A stretch of DNA of 22,316 nucleotides from Pseudomonadota bacterium (GTDB lineage: Bacteria; Pseudomonadota; Gammaproteobacteria; Xanthomonadales; Xanthomonadaceae), in contig JAEWBY010000101.1 of the NCBI GenBank assembly GCA_023390905.1, positions 1 through 22,316 on the forward strand. Reading direction: 5' to 3'. The notes under the pieces are model-generated. The model was not told where the DNA came from. It saw only the letters and a list, made by a program, of their open reading frames with translations, and did not search any database. Below are positions 7,169 to 15,628 of this stretch, in pieces (within the stretch, counting starts at the first letter, position 1; each line of letters opens with the position of its first letter). A program made the translations under genes and the position numbers.

Positions 7169-10100
7169 ATGAACGCTGTGCGCAGTCCCAAGAAAACTCC
7201 GAAACAGGCACCGGAATCCAAGGCCGCCAAGGCCGGCACGTCGGTGACGCCCAGGAAGACGCCCGCCCGCAAGGTGGCTGTCCGACCGGAGACTGCGGCG
7301 GCCCGGCCGGCCGCCCGGGCGAGCGCAGGGTTTTCGCTGACGCCGATCTTCACCGCCATCCGCAAGCGCGTGCCCTCCGCACGCCAGGATGAAGCGCAGG
7401 CGTTCGCCGAAGCGTTCTACAAGCGCATGGAAGCCGATGAATATCCGCATCACTCCCCGGCGGTGTGGGCGGCCATCGCGATCGACATGCTCGACTTCGC
7501 CGGCGTGCGCAAGCCCGGCACCGCGAACGTGCGCGTGTTCAATGCATCGGCCAAGGCCAATGGTTGGGAATCGCCGCACACCGTATTGCAGATCGTCAAT
7601 GACGACATGCCATTCCTGGTCGATTCGGTGAGCATGGCGCTGGCCGAGATGGGCGTGGGCGTGCACGTGCTCGGCCATCCGCTGGTGCGTTTCAGCCGCG
7701 ACAAGTCCGGCCGCATCAACGCGGTGGGCGAGGGCAAGGCCGAATCGCTGATGGTGCTGGAGATCGATCGCCAGCAGGCTGAGGACATGCCGCGCATCGA
7801 GCAGCGCATCCGCGGCGTGCTGGAGGAAGTGCGTTCGATCGTCCGCGACTGGGGCCCGATGCGCGAGAAGATGCTGGCGGTGGCCGATGACCTGGCCACG
7901 CGTCGCCTGCCGGTGAGCGATGCCGGACGCCGCGAGGCGCAGGAATTCCTGCGCTGGGCCGCCAACGACCACTTCACCTTCTTCGGCTATCGCGAATACC
8001 GCGTGGAGAAATCCGCCGGCGACGGCATCCTGCGCGCGGTCGAAGGCAGCGGCCTGGGCCTGCTGCATGGACAGGACACCACCGCGCCGCGCACGGTCAA
8101 GACGCTGGCCGCGCATTACATGCCGCAGTCCGGTTCGGTCGATGCGTTGATCCTGACCAAGACCAACCGCCGTTCCAGCGTGCATCGCCCGGGCAACATG
8201 GATTACATCGGCGTGCTGGAGTTCGACGCCAAGGGCCAGCCGATCGGCGAACAGCGCTTCATCGGTCTCTACACCTCGACCGCCTACAACCGTCGCCCGT
8301 GGGAAATTCCGCTGGTGCGCGAGCGCCACGAATACGTGATGCGCCAGTCCGGCCTGTCGCCCAGCAGCCACAGCGGCAAGGCGCTGCGCCACATCCTGGA
8401 AACGCTGCCGCGCGAGGAACTGTTCCAGTCCACCGACGAGGAACTCAACCGCACGGCGATGGGCATCCTCGGCCTGCAGGAGCGCGTGCGCAGCAAGCTG
8501 TTCCTGCGTCGCGACCGCTACGGCCGCTTCTTCTCCGCGCTGGTCTACATCCCGCGCGATCGCTTCAACACCGACGTGCGCCTGCGCATCGAAGCGCTGC
8601 TCAAGGAGGCACTGCGCGGTGAATATGTCGATACCACCGTCAACCTCGGCGAGTCGCCGCTGGCGCAACTGCACCTGACGATCCGGCCCAAGGCCGGCGA
8701 ACAGGTGGAGGTGGATACCACCGCGCTGGAAGCGGACATTGCCCATCTGCTGCGCAACTGGCAGGACGACCTGCGCGAAACATTGATCAGCCGCCATGGC
8801 GAAGCCGGTGGGCTCAAGCTGATGAGCAGCTTCGGCCGTGCGCTTCCGGCCGGTTATATCGAAACCGTCTCGCCCGAGTTCGCCGCCAATGACGTCGAAC
8901 ATCTGGCCGCGCTCGATGGCCCGGATGCGCTGCGCCTGAGCCTGCACCGTTCGCGTCGCGCGCGCGCCGGCGAAGGCAGCCTGCGCCTGAACCTCTATCG
9001 CCAGGGCACCGACATTCCGCTGTCCGACGCACTGCCGCTGATGGAGAACATGGGCCTGCGCGTGATCTCCGAGCATCCGTTCCGGCTCGAAGCCGGCGCC
9101 ACGCCGGTGTACATCCAGGAGTTCGAAGTCGAATCGGCGGTGGGCCCGGTCGATACCGATCGCCAGCATGCCGCCTTCGAGGAAGCCTTCGCCCGCGTAT
9201 GGCAGGGCGATGCGGAGAACGATGGCTTCAACCGCCTGATCCTCGGCGCCAGCCTGGACTGGCGCCAGGTCGCGATGCTGCGCGGTTACTGCAAATACCT
9301 CATGCAGACCGGCGTGCCGTTCTCGCAGGCCTATGTCGAGGAAACGCTCAACCGCTACCCGCTGATCGCGCGCCTGCTGGTGGAACTGTTCGAAGCCCGC
9401 TTCGATCCGCGCACCGGGCGCGAGAGCAAGGCCGAGATCCGCGCCGGGCAGGAACGCTTCGCCGCGCAACTGCGCGTGCTGGCGCAGGGCGATGAATCCA
9501 CGCTGGTGGTGCTGCGCCCGATCCTCGACGCACGCGAAGCCCCGCGCGAACAGCAGATCGAAACCACGCACAAGGCGCTGCTGAAGCTGCTCGACCGCGT
9601 GTCCAGCCTCGACCAGGATCGCATCCTGCGCGGTTTCATGGGCGCGATGGACGCCACCCTGCGCACCAGCTTCTATCAGGTCGGCGCCAATGGGCAGCCT
9701 GCGCACACGATCAGCTTCAAGTTCGATTCCTCGCGCGTGCCGGATCTGCCCAAACCGCGTCCGTATCGGGAAATCTTCGTGTGCGGCCCGCGCGTGGAAG
9801 GCGTGCACCTGCGTTTTGGTCCGGTCGCGCGCGGTGGCCTGCGCTGGTCGGATCGCCGCGAGGATTTCCGCACCGAAGTGCTGGGCCTGGTGAAGGCGCA
9901 GATGGTGAAGAACACCGTCATCGTGCCGGTCGGCGCCAAGGGTGGCTTCATCGTCAAGCGTCCGGCCCCGGCCGGCGATCGCGACGCGGTGCTGGCCGAG
10001 GGCATCGCCTGCTACAAGCTCTTCATCCAGGGATTGCTGGACATCACCGACAACATCGTGAACGGCCGCATCGTGCCGCCGGTGGATGTGGTGCGCCACG

Positions 10101-12226
10101 ATCAGGATGATCCGTATCTGGTCGTCGCCGCCGACAAGGGCACCGCGACGTTCTCCGACATCGCCAATGGCCTGGCGATCGCGCAGGGCTTCTGGATGGG
10201 CGATGCCTTCGCCTCCGGCGGCTCGGTCGGTTACGACCACAAGGGCATGGGCATCACCGCGCGCGGTGCGTGGGAATCGGTCAAGCGCCATTTCCGCGCG
10301 ATGAACCGCAATTCGCAGACCGAGGACTTCACCTGCGTTGGTATCGGCGACATGTCCGGCGACGTGTTCGGCAACGGCATGCTGCTGTCCGAGCACATCC
10401 GTCTGGTGGCCGCATTCGATCACCGCCACATCTTCCTGGACCCGGATCCGGATGCGGCGCGCAGCTTCATCGAACGCCAGCGCATGTTCCAGGTGCCGCG
10501 ATCGAGCTGGGCCGATTACGACGCCAAGCTGATCAGCAAGGGCGGCGGCATCCATCCGCGCAGCGCCAAGTCGATCGAGATCACCCCGCAGGTGCGCGAA
10601 TCGCTCGGCCTGCCCGAAGGCGTCAAGTCGATGACGCCGAACGAACTGATGAGCGCGATCCTCAAGGCCCCGGTCGATCTGCTGTGGAACGGCGGCATCG
10701 GCACCTACGTCAAGACCAGCAGCGAAAGCCACGCCGATGTCGGCGATCGCGCCAACAACGGGCTGCGCGTCGATGGCCGCGATCTGCGCTGCAAGGTGGT
10801 GGGCGAGGGCGGCAACCTGGGCATGACCCAGCTCGGCCGCATCGAAGCGGCGCAGCATGGCGTGCTGCTCAATACCGATTTCATCGACAACTCCGCCGGC
10901 GTGGACACCTCGGATCACGAGGTCAACATCAAGATCCTGCTCAATGGCGTGGTGCAGCAGAAGAAGCTGCGCACCGAGGCGCGCAACAAGCTGCTGGCCG
11001 ACATGACCGACGAGGTCGCGCAGTTGGTGCTGTGGGACAACTATCGCCAGAACCAGGCGCTGAGCCTGATGGAACGCATGAGCGTCTCGCGCATGGGTTC
11101 CAAGCAGCATTTCATCCAGACGCTGGAATCGCAGGGCCTGCTCGATCGCCAGATCGAGTTCCTCCCCTCGGATGCGGAACTGGCCGAGCGCAAGGCGCGT
11201 GGCCAGGGCCTGACGCGGCCGGAACTGGCCGTGCTGCTGTCCTATTCGAAGCTCGTGGCGTTCCAGCAGTTGCTGGATTCGGACATTCCCGAAGATCCGT
11301 ATCTGTCCAAGGAACTGCAGCGCTATTTCCCGAAGCCGTTGCAGCGGAAATATGCGGACGAGATGGAGAAGCACCGCCTGAAGCGCGAGATCATCGCCAC
11401 GGCGGTCACCAACACCACGATCAACCGCATGGGCGCCACCTTCCTGCTGCGCATGCAGGAAGACACCGGCCGCAGCCCAGCCGAAGTGGCCAAGGCGTTC
11501 ACCATCACCCGCGAAACGCTGGATGCGCGCCTGCTCTGGAACCAGATCGACGCGCTCGACGGCAAGGTGCCCGAGTCGGTGCAGATCGATGCGTTGCAGG
11601 TGATCTGGTCGATCCAGCGCAGCTTCACGCGCTGGCTGCTGACCCGGCAGGGGCCGATTCCGGCTATCGCCACGGCGGTGGAACGCTACTACGAAGGCTT
11701 CAACGAAATCCGCGCGGCCGATGGCGTGCTGCCCGATTCGCTGCGCCCGGACTACAACGCCAGCCTGGCCGAGTGGAAGGCCAAGGGCCTGCCGCCGGCG
11801 CTGGCCGGACAGATCGCGGCGCTGCCGTACCTGGAACCGTCCTGCGACATCATCGAACTGGCGCGCGCCCGCAAGCTCAAGCCGGTCGATGTGTCCAAGG
11901 TCTATTACCGGCTGGGCGAAGCGCTGCATCTGCCGTGGTTGCTGGATCAGGTCGACGGGCTGAAGGTCGATGGCCGCTGGCATGCGGTCGCACGTGGCGT
12001 GCTGCGTGATGAACTGACCAACCACCAGCGCACGCTGACGGGCCAGGTGCTGTCGATGCCGGGTTCGACGCCGGATGCGAAGGTGCAGGCGTGGCTGCGT
12101 CGTGACGACGCTGGCCTGCGTTTCACCCTGGCGATGCTCAACGAACTGGCCGCGCAGAAGAAGCTCGACTACCCGACCGCTTCGGTGGCCGTGCAGCGTC
12201 TGGGACAGCTCGCGCAGCAGGGCTGA
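7169..12226 (+). CDS. gdhB: NAD-dependent glutamate dehydrogenase, giant (GDH180) class
   Basis: A 1685-residue enzyme that oxidatively deaminates glutamate to 2-oxoglutarate and ammonia with NAD, feeding amino acids into the TCA cycle. The large N-terminal half is regulatory (ACT-like folds in this family). The catalytic core is visible: GPVARGGLRWSDRREDFRTE at about 884-905, KGGFIVKRP at about 922-930, the Rossmann motif GIGDMSGDVFGNGM at about 1056-1069, and KVVGEGGNLGMTQ near 1209. Family members are usually around 1600-1660 residues. The excess here is a basic, Ala/Pro/Lys/Arg-rich N-terminus (about 1-55) that looks disordered. The ATG at 7169 is the only reasonable start before a Met deep in the conserved part, although no strong ribosome-binding site is seen. 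The gene stands alone and is followed by a hairpin at 12252-12275. Confidence 0.96.
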   Translation: MNAVRSPKKTPKQAPESKAAKAGTSVTPRKTPARKVAVRPETAAARPAARASAGFSLTPIFTAIRKRVPSARQDEAQAFAEAFYKRMEADEYPHHSPAVWAAIAIDMLDFAGVRKPGTANVRVFNASAKANGWESPHTVLQIVNDDMPFLVDSVSMALAEMGVGVHVLGHPLVRFSRDKSGRINAVGEGKAESLMVLEIDRQQAEDMPRIEQRIRGVLEEVRSIVRDWGPMREKMLAVADDLATRRLPVSDAGRREAQEFLRWAANDHFTFFGYREYRVEKSAGDGILRAVEGSGLGLLHGQDTTAPRTVKTLAAHYMPQSGSVDALILTKTNRRSSVHRPGNMDYIGVLEFDAKGQPIGEQRFIGLYTSTAYNRRPWEIPLVRERHEYVMRQSGLSPSSHSGKALRHILETLPREELFQSTDEELNRTAMGILGLQERVRSKLFLRRDRYGRFFSALVYIPRDRFNTDVRLRIEALLKEALRGEYVDTTVNLGESPLAQLHLTIRPKAGEQVEVDTTALEADIAHLLRNWQDDLRETLISRHGEAGGLKLMSSFGRALPAGYIETVSPEFAANDVEHLAALDGPDALRLSLHRSRRARAGEGSLRLNLYRQGTDIPLSDALPLMENMGLRVISEHPFRLEAGATPVYIQEFEVESAVGPVDTDRQHAAFEEAFARVWQGDAENDGFNRLILGASLDWRQVAMLRGYCKYLMQTGVPFSQAYVEETLNRYPLIARLLVELFEARFDPRTGRESKAEIRAGQERFAAQLRVLAQGDESTLVVLRPILDAREAPREQQIETTHKALLKLLDRVSSLDQDRILRGFMGAMDATLRTSFYQVGANGQPAHTISFKFDSSRVPDLPKPRPYREIFVCGPRVEGVHLRFGPVARGGLRWSDRREDFRTEVLGLVKAQMVKNTVIVPVGAKGGFIVKRPAPAGDRDAVLAEGIACYKLFIQGLLDITDNIVNGRIVPPVDVVRHDQDDPYLVVAADKGTATFSDIANGLAIAQGFWMGDAFASGGSVGYDHKGMGITARGAWESVKRHFRAMNRNSQTEDFTCVGIGDMSGDVFGNGMLLSEHIRLVAAFDHRHIFLDPDPDAARSFIERQRMFQVPRSSWADYDAKLISKGGGIHPRSAKSIEITPQVRESLGLPEGVKSMTPNELMSAILKAPVDLLWNGGIGTYVKTSSESHADVGDRANNGLRVDGRDLRCKVVGEGGNLGMTQLGRIEAAQHGVLLNTDFIDNSAGVDTSDHEVNIKILLNGVVQQKKLRTEARNKLLADMTDEVAQLVLWDNYRQNQALSLMERMSVSRMGSKQHFIQTLESQGLLDRQIEFLPSDAELAERKARGQGLTRPELAVLLSYSKLVAFQQLLDSDIPEDPYLSKELQRYFPKPLQRKYADEMEKHRLKREIIATAVTNTTINRMGATFLLRMQEDTGRSPAEVAKAFTITRETLDARLLWNQIDALDGKVPESVQIDALQVIWSIQRSFTRWLLTRQGPIPAIATAVERYYEGFNEIRAADGVLPDSLRPDYNASLAEWKAKGLPPALAGQIAALPYLEPSCDIIELARARKLKPVDVSKVYYRLGEALHLPWLLDQVDGLKVDGRWHAVARGVLRDELTNHQRTLTGQVLSMPGSTPDAKVQAWLRRDDAGLRFTLAMLNELAAQKKLDYPTASVAVQRLGQLAQQG

Positions 12227-12251
12227 ACCCCGCGCGATCGGTTCGCAGAAT

Positions 12252-12275
12252 CCCTCTCCCGCTCGCGGGAGGGGG
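12252..12275. terminator. Stem-loop after the glutamate dehydrogenase gene
   Basis: CCCTCTCCCGC-TC-GCGGGAGGGGG folds into a stem of up to 11 bp with one G-T pair, 26 bases after the stop codon. No T-run follows, so it is either a weak or factor-dependent terminator or an mRNA-stabilising hairpin. CCCTCTCCCGC-type hairpins are, as I recall, frequent 3' to genes in xanthomonads. The rest of the gap to 12492 contains only another small inverted repeat, GGAGCC/GGCTCC at 12346-12365, and no evident gene. Confidence 0.5.
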
Positions 12276-12459
12276 ACGTTCGGCATCAGGCGAGGCGTTG
12301 GCCGGTGGTCCGGAACGGATACCGCCTGTGCACGGCTCGCATCCAGGAGCCTCAATGCTGGCTCCGGGCGAACCTTCGGCACCTCCACGGTGAGCAGGGA
12401 ATGCGCGCAAAGCGATCGTTCCGCCGCGCCCGCGCACGACTTCCGGCCCTCACTCCCGT

Positions 12460-12465
12460 TATCCT
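12460..12465 (+). promoter_or_regulatory. Weak candidate -10 box for the NAD kinase gene
   Basis: TATCCT lies 28 bases before the ATG at 12493. No clear -35 box is found at the right distance. The call rests on position alone. Confidence 0.25.
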
Positions 12466-12492
12466 CTGACGCGAGATTCCAGGGAACCACGG

Positions 12493-13263
12493 ATGAGCCA
12501 GACCCCACGCATCGCCTTTCTCGCCAGCCCCGCCGCCGAAGCGCAGCAGGCGCTGGAAGTGCTGACCGCCCTGCATGGCGGCCACGCGCCGGAAGACTCC
12601 GATGTCCTGTGCGCGCTGGGCGGCGACGGCTTCATGCTGCAGACGCTGCATCGCCACGGCAGTCTGGGCAAGCCGGTCTTCGGCATGAAGCTGGGCACCG
12701 TCGGCTTCCTGATGAACCAGTACCGCAGCGAGGGCTTGATCGAGCGCATCGCCAGTGCCGAGCCCGCCAAGCTGCGCCCGCTGGAAATGCTGGCGCTGAC
12801 CGAATCCGGCGCGAGCACCGGCTCGCTGGCATACAACGAGGTCTCGTTGCTGCGCCAGACGCGGCAGGCGGCGCACATCCGCATCGATCTCAACGGCGAA
12901 ACCCGCCTGCCCGAATTGATCTGCGATGGCGTGCTGACCGCCACGCCTGCCGGCAGCACGGCGTACAACTTCTCCGCGCACGGGCCGATCCTGCCACTGG
13001 GATCGCACACGATCGCGCTCACCCCGATCGCGCCGTTCCGGCCGCGACGCTGGCGCGGCGCCATCCTCAAGGCCGATACCGAAGTGCGCTTCCGGGTGCT
13101 TGATCCGTACAAGCGGCCGGTAAGCGTAACGGCCGATTCGCATGAGGTTCGCGATGTGGTCGAGGTGACGATCCGCGAATCGCACGATAGAACCGTGACC
13201 CTGTTGTTTGATCCGGAGCACAATCTGGAGGAACGTATCCTCAGCGAGCAGTTTGTAGTCTGA
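12493..13263 (+). CDS. nadK: NAD kinase (ATP:NAD 2'-phosphotransferase)
   Basis: A 256-residue cytosolic enzyme that phosphorylates NAD to NADP and so sets the NADPH supply. The diagnostic GGDG is at 43-46 (Asp45 is the family's catalytic residue), followed by KLGTVGFLMN (66-75), the NE pair at 115-116 (YNEVSLL), and the glycine-rich TPAGSTAYNFSAHGP at 151-165. The length fits the short NAD kinase type rather than the ~290-residue enterobacterial enzyme. AGGGA (12481-12485) lies 7 bases before the ATG. The gene follows gdhB after a 266-base spacer and precedes a small exported protein. Separate transcription from gdhB is likely given the hairpin between them. Confidence 0.95.
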   Translation: MSQTPRIAFLASPAAEAQQALEVLTALHGGHAPEDSDVLCALGGDGFMLQTLHRHGSLGKPVFGMKLGTVGFLMNQYRSEGLIERIASAEPAKLRPLEMLALTESGASTGSLAYNEVSLLRQTRQAAHIRIDLNGETRLPELICDGVLTATPAGSTAYNFSAHGPILPLGSHTIALTPIAPFRPRRWRGAILKADTEVRFRVLDPYKRPVSVTADSHEVRDVVEVTIRESHDRTVTLLFDPEHNLEERILSEQFVV

Positions 13264-13357
13264 GGTACCGGGGAGCGGCGTGGGGAGCGTCGCGTGCAGT
13301 CGGGCCGCCGCGCATCGGGAGGAATGCAGGCGGCCATCGATCGAGAGGAGCAAGGGG

Positions 13358-13852
13358 ATGAAAGGCGTTTGGCTGTGGGCCCTGTGCGCGCTGTTGCCCG
13401 CACAGTCGGCGGTGGCGTGCGCATTGAGCACGCACATGAAACCATTCGCGTTGGAAGAAGGGGCCACGCCCCGTGATGCACCGGAAGACGCCATGCGCGC
13501 GCCGGAACTGCGGGTCACCGAGATCACGCGTGGGCTCGGCGGCAGCCCCGGCACCTGCGATGGCTCGGGCCTGCTGGGCGTGCGGCTGGAATGGCCGCGC
13601 GGCGACTACGCGCTGGATCAGGTGGGCTTCGAGTTCCGCGTGATTGCCACGGACGCGCCGTACGCGGTGTTTCCCGCCGAGCCGGTTGCCGTCATCAGCG
13701 ACAGCCGGCGCGCCAATCTGCTTTTCATCTGGCCCGACGATGCGCCGGCGCAGCAGAAACCGCTGCGGATGGAAGTGGAAGTGCGGGCGGTGACGAAGGA
13801 TTACATGCGCGGCCCGCCCACGCGCTTCATCATCGATTCGACCGGCGACTGA
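13358..13852 (+). CDS. Small exported protein of unknown function
   Basis: A 164-residue protein I do not recognise. It begins MKGVWLWALCALLPAQSAVA, a clear Sec signal peptide, then Cys21. The AVAC context could be a weak lipobox, making it a lipoprotein. Alternatively Cys21 pairs with the only other mature cysteine, Cys67 (GTCDGSG). The rest alternates hydrophobic and polar residues (VRLEWP, VGFEFRVI, NLLFIWPDD, MEVEVRAV), which suggests a small beta-sandwich. The start at 13358 is chosen over an upstream in-frame GTG-type start (13280) because it gives the signal peptide and has AGGAG 7 bases upstream. It follows nadK after 94 bases, and a hairpin follows its stop. Confidence 0.8.
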   Translation: MKGVWLWALCALLPAQSAVACALSTHMKPFALEEGATPRDAPEDAMRAPELRVTEITRGLGGSPGTCDGSGLLGVRLEWPRGDYALDQVGFEFRVIATDAPYAVFPAEPVAVISDSRRANLLFIWPDDAPAQQKPLRMEVEVRAVTKDYMRGPPTRFIIDSTGD

Positions 13853-13863
13853 GCCGTATGCGC

Positions 13864-13891
13864 GGGCGGGACGGCGCATGCCGGTCCGCCC
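13864..13891. terminator. Stem-loop after the small exported protein gene
   Basis: GGGCGGGACGGC and GCCGGTCCGCCC form a 12-bp stem with one G-T pair and one mismatch around a GCAT loop, 11 bases after the stop codon. No T-run follows. It probably separates this gene from the nucleotidase gene. Confidence 0.45.
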
Positions 13892-13949
13892 CGTGCATCG
13901 AACGAGCGATCGGCTCGCCGCTCCCGCGTCGATGGCCGATACTGTGCGC

Positions 13950-14867
13950 ATGCCTGACAACACCCCCCGCCTGCTGACCGTCGCGGTGACCTCCCGCGCA
14001 CTGTTCGATCTGGAAGAGAGCCACAAGCTCTTCGAAGTGCAGGGCGTGGAGGCGTACAGCGAATTCCAGCGCCTGCACGAGGACAAGGTGCTGACGCCGG
14101 GCGTGGCGTTTCCGGTCGTGCGCAAGCTGCTCGGGCTGAACGTCGGCGCGCCGGCCGATGCGCCGCGCGTGGAGGTGATCCTGCTCTCGCGCAACTCGGC
14201 CGATACCGGCCTGCGCATCTTCAATTCGATCCAGCATCACGAACTGGGCATCGTGCGCGCGGTGTTCACGTCCGGCGAGCCGACCTGGCCGTATATCCGG
14301 CCGTTCCGCGCGGACCTGTTCCTGTCGGCGAATCCGGATTCGGTGCGGCGCTCGCTCGAACATGGCATCGCCGCGGCGACCATCCTGCCGACGCAGGCGC
14401 GTCAGCAGCGTCATGCCGATCAATTGCGCATCGCCTTCGATGGCGATGCGGTGATTTTCGGGGACGAAAGCGAACGCATTTCCCGCGAACAGGGCGTGGA
14501 GGCGTTCGGCCGGCACGAGCGCGAGAATGCGCGCGAGCCGCTGTCCGGCGGCCCGTTCAAGAATTTCCTGTCGGCGCTGCACCAGTTGCAGCAGGCGTTT
14601 CCGGCAGGCGAACACTCGCCGATCCGCACCGCGCTGGTGACCGCACGATCGGCGCCGGCGCACGAGCGGGTCATCCGCACCCTGCGCGAATGGGGCGTGC
14701 GACTGGACGAAGCGCTGTTCCTCGGCGGCCGCCACAAGGGTCCGTTCCTGGATGCGTTCGGCGCGGACATCTTCTTCGACGATTCCCAGCACAACATCGA
14801 CAGTGCGCGATCGCATGTCGCCGCCGGTCACGTGCCGCACGGCGTCGCCAACGATCCATTGCCCTGA
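13950..14867 (+). CDS. Cytosolic 5'-nucleotidase, cN-I-like family
   Basis: A 305-residue HAD-superfamily phosphatase resembling the cN-I (NT5C1) 5'-nucleotidases known from animals and found in bacteria, expected to dephosphorylate AMP, IMP or similar nucleoside monophosphates in the cytosol. About 160 N-terminal residues precede the first HAD motif, as in cN-I. Motif I is FDGDAVIFGDESE (Asp164, Asp166), motif II is VTARSAPAHERVIRTLREWGV (230-250), and the acidic motif IV is FFDDSQHNID (275-284). No signal peptide is seen. Start codons at 13932 and 13950 both give sensible proteins and neither has a clear ribosome-binding site. GATACT at 13938-13943, just before the second, raises the possibility of a leaderless message. 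The spermidine-synthase-like gene follows after 11 bases. Confidence 0.88.
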   Translation: MPDNTPRLLTVAVTSRALFDLEESHKLFEVQGVEAYSEFQRLHEDKVLTPGVAFPVVRKLLGLNVGAPADAPRVEVILLSRNSADTGLRIFNSIQHHELGIVRAVFTSGEPTWPYIRPFRADLFLSANPDSVRRSLEHGIAAATILPTQARQQRHADQLRIAFDGDAVIFGDESERISREQGVEAFGRHERENAREPLSGGPFKNFLSALHQLQQAFPAGEHSPIRTALVTARSAPAHERVIRTLREWGVRLDEALFLGGRHKGPFLDAFGADIFFDDSQHNIDSARSHVAAGHVPHGVANDPLP

Positions 14868-14878
14868 CGCACGGCCGG

Positions 14879-15607
14879 ATGGATCGTCGCGATTCCATCG
14901 GCACACCCTTCGTCCGCCGCGGGGCGTGGTACACGACGCTGCAATTCAGCCGCTCGGTCACGCAGAGCCGGATGTATACGTGGTGGCCGGATCGCTTGCA
15001 GGTCGGCTACACGCGCACGATGCTGGCGGCCCTGCTGGTGCAGCCGCGTCCGCAGCGCATCGGCATTCTCGGGCTCGGCGGCGGATCGCAGGCCAAGTTC
15101 TGCCATCGCCATCTTCCGCAGGCCCGCATCGAGGCCTGCGAGAGCAACGCGGCGGTGATTGCATTGCGCGATGCATTCCGCGTTCCGCCCGATGGCGAAC
15201 GCTTCCGCATCGTGCAGGCGGACGCCGCGCAGTTCATCCGCAGGCAGCGCGGTGTGTATCACCTCCTGCTGCTGGACGCCTACGATGCGCACGGCATTCC
15301 ATCGACCCTGTCGACACAACCGTTCTACGATGCGTGCCGTGATGCGCTGGCCGATGACGGCATCCTTGCGGTGAATCTGTACGCCACCGATGGACGCCGG
15401 CACATCGCGCGTCTGCGCCGCAGTTTCGAAGGACGCGTGCAGGTGCTGGAAGAACCGGATCAGGCCAACCGGGTGGCGTTCGCCTGGCGCGAGCGGGCAC
15501 GTGCGCATCGGCTCGGCGATGTGCTCGCATCACTGGATCGCGGCGCAAGGCGACAACTCCGGAGCGGACTGCGGCGCCTGGCCGCGGCGGTGGAGCAGAT
15601 CGAATGA
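14879..15607 (+). CDS. Spermidine-synthase-like (aminopropyltransferase-fold) protein
   Basis: A 242-residue Rossmann protein of the spermine/spermidine synthase superfamily. It shows YTRTMLAALL (45-54), the nucleotide-binding glycine loop IGILGLGGGS (61-70), an acidic residue at the end of strand 2 (EACESN, Glu88), the QADA motif (113-116), and LLLDAYDAHG (130-139) where true spermidine synthases carry their catalytic Asp. It is shorter than classical SpeE (about 280 residues) and lacks most of the N-terminal beta domain. It may transfer another group or only bind a decarboxylated-SAM-like ligand, so I give no gene symbol. It starts 11 bases after the 5'-nucleotidase gene and probably shares its transcript. 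It faces the DUF2939 gene tail to tail across 21 bases. Confidence 0.8.
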   Translation: MDRRDSIGTPFVRRGAWYTTLQFSRSVTQSRMYTWWPDRLQVGYTRTMLAALLVQPRPQRIGILGLGGGSQAKFCHRHLPQARIEACESNAAVIALRDAFRVPPDGERFRIVQADAAQFIRRQRGVYHLLLLDAYDAHGIPSTLSTQPFYDACRDALADDGILAVNLYATDGRRHIARLRRSFEGRVQVLEEPDQANRVAFAWRERARAHRLGDVLASLDRGARRQLRSGLRRLAAAVEQIE

Positions 15608-15628
15608 TGCTGCCGATGCCGCGATGCT

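Noticed and set aside
6834..7172. A possible small gene before gdhB
   Set aside because: The translation runs through the repeat arm and shows no conserved motif or good ribosome-binding site.
6947..12508. An uninterrupted minus-strand reading frame of about 1850 codons, antisense to the glutamate dehydrogenase gene
   Set aside because: It mirrors the third-position GC bias of gdhB. The translation is rich in His, Arg, Gln and Asp with no domain, the sense strand carries an unmistakable conserved enzyme, and the frame begins and ends in intergenic repeats or the next gene.
15608..15628. A bidirectional terminator between the convergent spermidine-synthase-like and DUF2939 genes
   Set aside because: The 21-base spacer contains neither a stable stem nor a T-run, so termination may lie within the coding regions or depend on Rho.
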